A stretch of DNA of 6,611 nt. Source: Clostridia bacterium (GTDB lineage: Bacteria; Bacillota; Clostridia; Christensenellales; Maliibacteriaceae). Below are positions 1 through 4,859 of the stretch, piece after piece (positions within the stretch are counted from its first letter, which is position 1; every line of letters begins with the position of its first letter). The notes under the pieces were generated by a model. The model saw only the letters and a program-made list of their open reading frames with translations. It was not told the origin of the DNA and did no database searches. The position numbers and the translations under genes were made by a program. The stretch spans positions 1 to 6,611 of the forward strand of contig JAGBGW010000012.1 in the NCBI GenBank assembly GCA_017935825.1, given 5' to 3'.

Positions 1-1237
1 TACCTGCCTGCTTGATGGAAGAGATGATATTGCCGGGAATTGCGCCGATGTAAGTACGTCTGTGACCGCGAATTTCCGCCTCGTCACGGACGCCGCCCAA
101 AGACATGCGCACGAACTTTCTGTCAAGGGCACGGGCGATGGACTTTGCAATGGAGGTCTTACCCACACCGGGAGGGCCTACAAAGCAAAGGATGGGTCCC
201 TTCATGGCGCCTGTCAGGCTGCAGACAGCCAAGTACTCCAACACGCGCTCTTTGACCTTTTCAAGACCGAAGTGGTCTTCTTCCAGAATCTCCTGTGCAC
301 GGGTCAGATCGCGGTTATCCTCGGTCTCAATGCCCCAGGGAAGGTCCAAAATCCACTCCACATAGCTTCGGATGACGGAGGTCTCGGGAGAGCCCTGGGT
401 CATCTTCTTCATGCGGGAAAGTTCTTTTTCCGCCTTGGCTCTTGCTTCGTCGCTGACGGGGGTCTTTGCAAGACGTGCCTCCAGTTCCTCCACTTCGCCT
501 GTGATGTCCTTATCGCCCAGCTCGCTTTGGATGGCGCGAAGCTGCTCATTCAGGTAATACTCGCGCTGGACCTTGTCCATCTGCTGTTTGACTTTGGAAT
601 TGATCTGCTGCTCGATCTTTGCGACCTCGATGAGGCGATTGAGCATTTCCACAAGACGTGCAAGACGTGCCTCGGGATCAAACAGTTCCAAAATCTCCTG
701 CTTTTCCTGATAGGTGGAAAGCACGTTGGTGGCGATCAGGTCGGCAAGGCGACCGTGATCCTTGACACCGTTGATGACACCAAGGGTCTCATTGGAAATC
801 TTGCCGTTGATTTTTGCGTATTCTTTTAACAGTGCAACTGCACTTTTTGCATAAGCCTCAGTCTGGGCGGTGGGTTCGTAGTCTTCTGCTTCCTTTTCCA
901 CCAGTGCTTCCAGATACGGCTCCTGCTTGGTCAGTTCCACCACGCGCACGCGGTAGAGACCTTCCACAAGCAGACGGATGTTCATTCCGGGTAATTTAAT
1001 AATCTGCTTGATGCGGCCCACCGTGCCGACAGAATAGACATCTTCCAGCTTGGGGTCTTTGACCTGCACATCTTTTTGTGCAGCCACACAGATCAGCTGG
1101 TTGCCCATCATCGCCTCTTCCAAGGCTGCCACGGACTTTTCACGGCCAACATCAAAATGTATCACCATATCCGGAAAAACCGTAAGACCGCGAAGCGCCA
1201 CGAAAGGCAGTACCATTGCAACTTTACTCTGCGACAT
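1..1237 (-). CDS. lon: Lon (LonA-type) ATP-dependent protease, N-terminal part; 3' end runs off the window
   Basis: Lon is a cytosolic AAA+ serine protease that unfolds and degrades misfolded and regulatory proteins in a hexameric chamber. The window holds 412 codons, about half of the usual 780-800. The N-terminal substrate-binding (LAN) domain covers roughly residues 8-200, with the typical LPxxxLR start, VGREKS and a VGTVGRIKQ segment. A helical linker follows (about 200-300, with QREYYLNEQLRAIQ-type sequence), then the start of the AAA+ module. Walker A GPPGVGKT is at residues 354-361, and the hallmark GGVRDEAEIRGHRRTYIGA begins at 381. Walker B and the Ser-Lys protease dyad lie beyond base 1, so activity cannot be judged. 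The ATG at 1237 is chosen because AAGGAGGAA lies 6-8 nt upstream (1244-1252). The N domain marks this as LonA rather than LonB. It sits downstream of clpX but is separated from it by a terminator and has its own promoter. Confidence 0.97.
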   Translation of the reverse strand, partial: MSQSKVAMVLPFVALRGLTVFPDMVIHFDVGREKSVAALEEAMMGNQLICVAAQKDVQVKDPKLEDVYSVGTVGRIKQIIKLPGMNIRLLVEGLYRVRVVELTKQEPYLEALVEKEAEDYEPTAQTEAYAKSAVALLKEYAKINGKISNETLGVINGVKDHGRLADLIATNVLSTYQEKQEILELFDPEARLARLVEMLNRLIEVAKIEQQINSKVKQQMDKVQREYYLNEQLRAIQSELGDKDITGEVEELEARLAKTPVSDEARAKAEKELSRMKKMTQGSPETSVIRSYVEWILDLPWGIETEDNRDLTRAQEILEEDHFGLEKVKERVLEYLAVCSLTGAMKGPILCFVGPPGVGKTSIAKSIARALDRKFVRMSLGGVRDEAEIRGHRRTYIGAIPGNIISSIKQAG

Positions 1238-1271
1238 TTGCAGTTCCTCCTTCAAAAAATTATCCGATTGT

Positions 1272-1300
1272 ATTATACCCTTTGCCGCCCCATTTTACAA
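1272..1300 (-). promoter_or_regulatory. Probable SigA-type promoter of lon
   Basis: On the minus strand a -35 box TTGTAA (1300-1295, 4 of 6 matches to TTGACA) is followed by a 17-nt spacer and a perfect -10 box TATAAT (1277-1272). Transcription would start near 1265, giving a leader of about 28 nt before the lon ATG. It lies just downstream of the clpX terminator, which makes an independent lon transcript likely. No CIRCE element or CtsR heptad pair overlaps it. The boxes are seen in the sequence; promoter activity is inferred. Confidence 0.75.
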
Positions 1301-1327
1301 GCGAGTGGCAAGAGGGTTGTTGTTATG

Positions 1328-1358
1328 AAAAAATAAAGCCCACAAAATTTGTGGGCTT
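1328..1358 (-). terminator. Intrinsic terminator after clpX
   Basis: Five bases after the clpX stop codon, the minus strand has an 11-bp perfect inverted repeat. AAGCCCACAAA pairs with TTTGTGGGCTT (1336-1358), with one unpaired central base; in practice the inner A/T pairs would open as the loop. It runs directly into TTTATTTTTT, a U-rich tract. This is a canonical Rho-independent terminator and should end the tig-clpP-clpX transcript before lon. Confidence 0.88.
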
Positions 1359-1363
1359 AGTTC

Positions 1364-2632
1364 TTATTCGTTTACAGCGTTCAGTGCGCGCACGGAGCCT
1401 TCTGCAAGGCTCAGCACGGGCTCTTTATTCTCTTGCACCGTTTCACGGGTGATGGTGCAGCTATCCACATCCTCGCGTGAAGGAATGTCGTACATGATAC
1501 CAAGAAGAATTTCTTCCACGATGGCGCGAAGACCGCGTGCACCGGTCTTGCGTTCCACAGCGCGATGTGCGATGGCAGCAAGTGCCTCGTCTTCAAAGTT
1601 CAGCTTCACGCCGTCCATGGAGAAGAGCTTCGTATACTGCTTCACCAGCGAATTCTTGGGCTCCTTCAAAATGCGGATCAGTGCTGCTTCATCCAGCAGA
1701 TCCAGCGTTGCCACGATGGGCAGACGACCGATGAATTCGGGGATCAGACCAAAGTGCAGAAGGTCTTCGGGCATGATCTGGGAAAAAAGCTCGCCCACAT
1801 CTTCGGTTGCCTTGCTTCTGACCTCTGCGCCAAAGCCCATGACGCTCTTGCCAACGCGGCTGGAGATGATCTTATCCAGACCATCGAATGCACCGCCGCA
1901 GATGAACAGGATGTTGGTGGTGTTGATCTGCAGGAACTCCTGATGGGGATGCTTTCTGCCGCCCTGCGGGGGCACAGATGCAACGGTACCTTCCAGAATC
2001 TTCAGCAGAGCCTGCTGAACACCTTCGCCCGATACGTCACGGGTGATGGAAGGATTGTCACTTTTGCGTGCGATTTTGTCAACTTCATCGATGTAGATGA
2101 TGCCGCGCTCTGCACGCTCGATGTCCCAATCTGCAGCCTGAATGAGCTTGAGCAAAATGTTCTCAACGTCCTCACCCACGTAGCCTGCCTCAGTCAAGCT
2201 GGTGGCATCGGCGATGGCAAAGGGGACGTTCAGGATGCGGGCAAGGGTCTGCGCAAGCAGCGTTTTACCCGAACCCGTGGGACCAAGAAGCAGAATATTG
2301 GACTTTTGCAGCTCTACGCCGTCGTCCTCCATCTTGCTTGTAATGCGCTTATAATGATTGTAAACTGCCACTGCCAGGGACTTTTTTGCCTTCTCCTGGC
2401 CGATGACGTAGTCATCCAGCACTGCCTTGATCTGTGCAGGTTTGGGTAGATCGCCCCACTCCTCAGATTTTGCAGTCTGTTCAAACTCGTCGTCGAGAAT
2501 ATCGTGGCAAAGCTCAATGCACTCGTCGCAGATGTAAACACCGGGACCTGCCACCAGACGGCGCACGTCATCCTGATTTTTACCGCAGAACGAGCACTTG
2601 ACGCCGCCGCGATCATCAAAATTGTTCGGCAT
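1364..2632 (-). CDS. clpX: ClpX, ATP-dependent unfoldase subunit of ClpXP
   Basis: ClpX is the hexameric AAA+ unfoldase that recognises tagged substrates such as ssrA-tagged proteins and threads them into ClpP. The protein is 422 residues, normal for the family. The N-terminal zinc-binding domain has cysteines C13, C16, C35 and C38. Walker A GPTGSGKT is at 117-124, the GYVGED pore loop at 150-155, Walker B IIYIDEVDK at 178-186 (catalytic E183), and the RKH substrate loop at 226-228. The arginine-finger segment EFIGRLP has R303, and sensor 2 is GARGLR (364-369). The ClpP-docking tripeptide, usually IGF, reads MGF at 265-267. The ATG at 2632 is supported by GGGAGGAG at 2646-2639, 6 nt upstream. 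It lies 33 nt after clpP with no terminator between, so the two are co-transcribed, giving matched synthesis of the unfoldase and its peptidase. Confidence 0.98.
   Translation of the reverse strand: MPNNFDDRGGVKCSFCGKNQDDVRRLVAGPGVYICDECIELCHDILDDEFEQTAKSEEWGDLPKPAQIKAVLDDYVIGQEKAKKSLAVAVYNHYKRITSKMEDDGVELQKSNILLLGPTGSGKTLLAQTLARILNVPFAIADATSLTEAGYVGEDVENILLKLIQAADWDIERAERGIIYIDEVDKIARKSDNPSITRDVSGEGVQQALLKILEGTVASVPPQGGRKHPHQEFLQINTTNILFICGGAFDGLDKIISSRVGKSVMGFGAEVRSKATEDVGELFSQIMPEDLLHFGLIPEFIGRLPIVATLDLLDEAALIRILKEPKNSLVKQYTKLFSMDGVKLNFEDEALAAIAHRAVERKTGARGLRAIVEEILLGIMYDIPSREDVDSCTITRETVQENKEPVLSLAEGSVRALNAVNE
1395..1412 (-). other. Perfect short hairpin inside the clpX 3' coding end
   Basis: GAGCCTT and AAGGCTC form a perfect 7-bp inverted repeat with a 4-nt loop, within the last 20 codons of clpX and about 37 bases before the terminator hairpin. 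No U-tract follows it, so it is not a terminator. It may only be a coincidence of codon choice, or it could help protect the 3' end of the clpX mRNA. Confidence 0.3.
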
Positions 2633-2639
2633 GTGTTTC

Positions 2640-2657
2640 TCCTCCCGTATGGGAAAA
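2640..2657 (-). promoter_or_regulatory. Possible hairpin masking the clpX ribosome binding site
   Basis: In the clpP-clpX gap the minus-strand RNA can fold UUUUCCC against GGGAGGA, with a 4-nt loop (AUAC). This gives 7 pairs, two of them G-U wobbles, and the 3' arm is the clpX Shine-Dalgarno itself. The structure is weak but strand-specific, because on the plus strand the wobbles would be A-C mismatches. It could set the translation rate of clpX relative to clpP or make it temperature-sensitive. This is inference from base pairing only. Confidence 0.35.
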
Positions 2658-2665
2658 TTGATTGC

Positions 2666-3250
2666 TTATCTTCTGGCTTCGACGATCTGGTCGACAAGAC
2701 CGTAGGCAAGTGCCTCGTCAGCGTACATGTAGTTATCGCGTTCCACATCGCGGGCGATGGTCTCGATATCCTGACCGGTACGTGCTGCGAGGATCTCATT
2801 CATACGCTTCTTGGTACGCAGAATGTGTTCTGCCGCAATTGCAATGTCAGTTGCCTGACCGCTTGCGCCGCCCGAAGGCTGATGGATCATCACCTCTGCA
2901 TTGGGCAGGCAGTAGCGCTTGCCCTTTGCGCCTGCTGCAAGAAGGAATGCGCCCATGGAAGCAGCCATACCAACGCACAGGGTAGATACCTCGCACTTGA
3001 TATACTGCATCGTATCGTAGATCGCCATACCTGCGGTTACGGAACCGCCGGGGCTGTTGATGTAGAGCATGATATCCTTATCGGGATCTTCCGCTTCCAA
3101 AAACAGCATCTGTGCCACGATCAGGTTTGCCATTTCATCATAGATCTCGCCGGTGAGGAAGATGATGCGATCCTTCAAAAGACGAGAATAAATGTCGTAG
3201 GAACGTTCGCCGCGATTGGTCTGTTCAACAACAATGGGTACAAGGCTCAT
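2666..3250 (-). CDS. clpP: ClpP, ATP-dependent Clp protease proteolytic subunit
   Basis: ClpP is the tetradecameric serine peptidase that degrades proteins fed to it by ClpX or another Clp ATPase. The product is 194 residues, typical of mature-length ClpP in Firmicutes and with no extended propeptide. The catalytic triad is visible as S98 (in GMAASMG), H123 (in MIHQPSGG) and D172 (in ERDNYM). The substrate-binding glycine-rich segment NSPGGSVTAG is at 65-74. The start is placed at the ATG at 3250: AAGGAG lies 8 nt upstream (3264-3259) and the protein then begins MSLVPIVVEQ, as in its relatives. In-frame starts at 3271 (ATG) and 3283 (TTG) would add a tail unlike the family and have no ribosome binding site. 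It follows tig by 133 nt of structured DNA and precedes clpX by 33 nt. Confidence 0.98.
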   Translation of the reverse strand: MSLVPIVVEQTNRGERSYDIYSRLLKDRIIFLTGEIYDEMANLIVAQMLFLEAEDPDKDIMLYINSPGGSVTAGMAIYDTMQYIKCEVSTLCVGMAASMGAFLLAAGAKGKRYCLPNAEVMIHQPSGGASGQATDIAIAAEHILRTKKRMNEILAARTGQDIETIARDVERDNYMYADEALAYGLVDQIVEARR

Positions 3251-3271
3251 CTGATACACTCCTTTTTTCAT

Positions 3272-3294
3272 CCGACGGGTCAATGCCCCATCGG
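3272..3294 (-). promoter_or_regulatory. Stem-loop in the clpP leader, just upstream of its ribosome binding site
   Basis: Minus-strand CCGATGGG pairs with CCCGTCGG (8 pairs, one U-G wobble) around a 7-nt loop GCATTGA. The 3' arm ends only 4 nt before the A-rich ribosome binding site of clpP. No U-tract follows, so it is not a terminator. A role in mRNA 5'-end stability or translation control is possible but inferred. Confidence 0.5.
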
Positions 3295-3310
3295 GTTGAT
3301 TTTGCTTTTA

Positions 3311-3357
3311 AATTTCAACGCGCCACAAAGAAATGATTCCTATGGCGCGCCGAAATT
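3311..3357 (-). promoter_or_regulatory. Long stem-loop between tig and clpP (attenuator or RNA-processing element candidate)
   Basis: Minus-strand bases 3357-3343 pair with 3325-3311 over 15 consecutive positions: AAUUUCGGCGCGCCA against UGGCGCGUUGAAAUU, closed by a 17-nt loop. Two of the pairs are G-U wobbles, which would be A-C mismatches in a plus-strand RNA, so the fold belongs to the tig-clpP transcript. The sequence after it (UAAAAGC) is not a good U-tract, so efficient intrinsic termination is unlikely. Partial termination, or a stem that marks an RNase cleavage boundary and sets the tig to clpP ratio, fits better. Confidence 0.6.
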
Positions 3358-3374
3358 ATTCTATGCAATTATTT

Positions 3375-3393
3375 CGCTGAAAATTATTCAGCG
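3375..3393 (-). promoter_or_regulatory. Hairpin spanning the tig stop codon
   Basis: CGCTGAA and TTCAGCG form a perfect 7-bp inverted repeat with the 5-nt loop TAATT, and the TAA stop codon of tig lies at the loop. Translating ribosomes would disrupt it. It is followed by AAATAATT rather than a U-run, so it is not a standard terminator. It is the first of three stem-loops between tig and clpP. Confidence 0.5.
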
Positions 3394-4724
3394 TCTGCTT
3401 CCTCTTCAGCTTCCTCAGCTGCACCGTATACTTTTTCCACATCGGTGATCACTGCCTCGGCGCGAAGCAGATCGAAAGTCTTGCGGATTGCAACATCTTC
3501 TGCGATGTATGCGCGCTGCTGCTCGTCGACCTTTGCGCGGATCTCTTCCACATCCTGCTGTGCGCTCTGAGCAAACTCAACGATCTGAGAATCGATATCC
3601 TCGTCGGTTGCCTCGATGCCTTCTGCTGCGATGATTGCTTCAAAGACAAGCTGGGACTTGACGCGACGCTCAGCTTCTGCACGATAGCGGTTGCGGATCT
3701 CTTCCATGGTGGTGCCGGTGTACTGGATGAACATGTCAAGGGAGATGCCCTGATAGGACATGCTCTGCTCCATGTCGCGGACCAGTGCGTCGATCTGGCG
3801 CTCGATCATTGCGTTGGGGATTTCGATCTCGGTGTTTGCAACAACTGCGGTGAGAAGATCGTTGTCAAAGTCGTTGTCTGCGCGATCGGAAGCTTCCTTC
3901 TCAAGGCGAGCACGTACGCTTGCACGGTACTCTTGGAGGGTGTCGCACTCGTCGGAGATGTCCTTTACGAACTCATCGTCCAGCTCGGGCAGCTGCTTTT
4001 CCTGAACTTCCTTGACGACAACGTGGAATACTGCATCCTTGCCTGCAAGGTCTTCTGCGTGGTACTCGGTGGGGAAAGTGACGTTAACGTCCACTTCCTG
4101 ACCTGCCTGGACGCCAACCAGCTGATCCTCGAAACCGGGGATGAAGCGGCCGCTGCCAAGTTCAAGAGTCTGATCGTCTGCGGTGCCGCCTGCGAATGCT
4201 ACGCCATCGACGGTGCCTGCATAGTTCATAAGCACGGTGTCGCCCAGAGCTGCTGCGCGCTCAACTGCGACGAAGCGAGCCTGACGTGCACGGGTTGCCT
4301 CGATGTCTGCATCGACCATGGACTCGGGTACGGTGTAGGTCACGCGGGTAACCTCAACGCCCTTGTACTGGCCAAGAACGACTTCGGGCTTTACTTCAAC
4401 AGTTGCGGTGAAAACAAAACCGTTTTCATCGATGCTGACGATATCAACTGCGGGCATGTCAACGGGTTCAACGTTGTGCTCTGCCACTGCTGCGGTATAA
4501 GCTTCTTCATAAACGGCGTCAATAGCGTCGCTGTAGAAAACCTCTTTGCCATAGTACTGCTCGATCACGTTGCGGGGTGCCTTGCCCTTGCGGAAGCCGG
4601 GCACTGCAATGCGGCCACGGTTCTTCAGGTATGCTGCCTGAACTGCCTTGCCAAAGGTCTCTGCATCAACGGTGATCGTCAGTTTGACCTGGTTCTTTTC
4701 TACATTTTCGATGGTTGCGGTCAT
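3384..4724 (-). CDS. tig: Trigger factor, ribosome-associated chaperone and peptidyl-prolyl isomerase
   Basis: Trigger factor docks at the ribosomal exit tunnel and shields nascent chains; its FKBP-like domain can isomerise proline bonds. The product is 446 residues, slightly longer than the usual 425-435. The N-terminal ribosome-binding domain covers about 1-115 and carries the signature GFRKGKAP at 43-50. The FKBP-type PPIase domain runs from about 161 to 240 (GDTVLMNYAGTVDG through the FPTEYHAEDLAGKD segment). The C-terminal helical arms that form the chaperone cradle occupy about 115-155 and 245-430. The protein ends in an acidic tail rich in Ala and Glu (435-446), which accounts for the extra length. 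The ATG at 4724 is chosen because AAGGAG lies 7 nt upstream (4737-4732); an upstream in-frame ATG at 4751 lacks a ribosome binding site and would add nine unlike residues. tig opens the tig-clpP-clpX transcription unit and probably has its own promoter. Confidence 0.98.
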   Translation of the reverse strand: MTATIENVEKNQVKLTITVDAETFGKAVQAAYLKNRGRIAVPGFRKGKAPRNVIEQYYGKEVFYSDAIDAVYEEAYTAAVAEHNVEPVDMPAVDIVSIDENGFVFTATVEVKPEVVLGQYKGVEVTRVTYTVPESMVDADIEATRARQARFVAVERAAALGDTVLMNYAGTVDGVAFAGGTADDQTLELGSGRFIPGFEDQLVGVQAGQEVDVNVTFPTEYHAEDLAGKDAVFHVVVKEVQEKQLPELDDEFVKDISDECDTLQEYRASVRARLEKEASDRADNDFDNDLLTAVVANTEIEIPNAMIERQIDALVRDMEQSMSYQGISLDMFIQYTGTTMEEIRNRYRAEAERRVKSQLVFEAIIAAEGIEATDEDIDSQIVEFAQSAQQDVEEIRAKVDEQQRAYIAEDVAIRKTFDLLRAEAVITDVEKVYGAAEEAEEEADAE

Positions 4725-4800
4725 GATAAGACTCCTTCCTGATTCGCCCATTCACTATTTCAAAAGGTTCATCGTGCACCTATCAAATGATACACTTCCC

Positions 4801-4820
4801 TATATGAGCATACTCATATA
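4801..4820. promoter_or_regulatory. Operator-like inverted repeat at the tig promoter
   Basis: TATATGAG (4801-4808) and CTCATATA (4813-4820) are perfect 8-bp arms separated by 4 bases. The repeat begins at the last base of the putative -10 box and covers the expected transcription start (about 4813). A dimeric repressor bound here would block RNA polymerase. Because the start falls inside the repeat, the mRNA would carry only one arm, so a DNA operator is more likely than an RNA hairpin. The ATATGAR/YTCATAT pattern loosely resembles operators of ArsR/SmtB-type regulators, but the regulator is unknown and this is inference. Confidence 0.55.
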
Positions 4821-4849
4821 CTCTATCACAACCGACACGCTTTTGACAA
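4820..4849 (-). promoter_or_regulatory. Probable promoter of the tig-clpP-clpX unit
   Basis: On the minus strand -35 TTGTCA (4849-4844, 5 of 6 matches) is followed by an 18-nt spacer and -10 TAGAGT (4825-4820, 4 of 6), preceded by TGA, which makes an extended -10. Transcription would begin near 4813, giving a leader of about 89 nt before the tig ATG. Beyond the operator-like repeat, the rest of the leader holds only a short TATCA/TGATA repeat (4781-4792). The -35 box starts 11 bases after the clpB stop codon. Confidence 0.55.
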
Positions 4850-4859
4850 GTGTTTTTGA

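Noticed and set aside
470..675. Repeated 15-base stretch (GAGGCACGTCTTGCA) at two places in lon
   Set aside because: Both copies encode EARLA in the helical linker with the same codons. This is ordinary for helical repeats and not a mobile or regulatory repeat.
62..829. Long plus-strand open frame (about 255 codons) opposite lon
   Set aside because: It lies wholly antisense to a clearly conserved Lon protein, has no ribosome binding site, and its leucine- and cysteine-rich translation resembles no protein family. It is a by-product of the codon bias of lon.
1303..1315. CIRCE-like half (TTGCCACTC) upstream of the lon promoter
   Set aside because: Only one half matches, 7 of 9 bases, and there is no GAGTGCTAA partner at the required distance.
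1367..1432. ClpX C-terminal tail as a possible inserted repeat-derived peptide
   Set aside because: The KEPVLSLAEGS-like tail fits the variable but related tails of clostridial ClpX proteins, total length is normal, and there are no flanking duplications.
1565..2449. Plus-strand open frame of about 294 codons opposite clpX
   Set aside because: It is antisense to conserved ClpX domains and has no recognisable motif. The length is explained by the lack of reverse-strand stops in GNN-rich coding sequence.
3251..3283. Upstream in-frame starts for clpP (3271 ATG, 3283 TTG)
   Set aside because: They lack a ribosome binding site, while the ATG at 3250 has AAGGAG at good spacing and gives the family's usual N terminus.
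3278..3284. GGTCAAT resembling one CtsR heptad near clpP
   Set aside because: It is a single imperfect half-site without the tandem second heptad, and it lies in a stem-loop.
2504..3448. Plus-strand open frame of about 314 codons spanning the clpX start, clpP and the tig end
   Set aside because: It crosses three genes and two intergenic regions, its start falls inside clpX with no ribosome binding site, and the product is unlike any family I know.
3933..4742. Plus-strand open frame of about 269 codons opposite tig
   Set aside because: It is the antisense shadow of trigger factor, very cysteine-rich and without motifs.
4755..4772. Five-codon mini-ORF (MNLLK) in the tig leader, as a possible regulatory leader peptide
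   Set aside because: The ribosome binding site is poor, and there is no run of one amino acid or attenuator structure nearby. Such a short frame is expected by chance.
4833..4853. Imperfect repeat ACACTT/AAGCGTGT just after clpB as its terminator
   Set aside because: The stem is short and bulged and no U-tract follows it. It overlaps the better-supported -35 box of tig.
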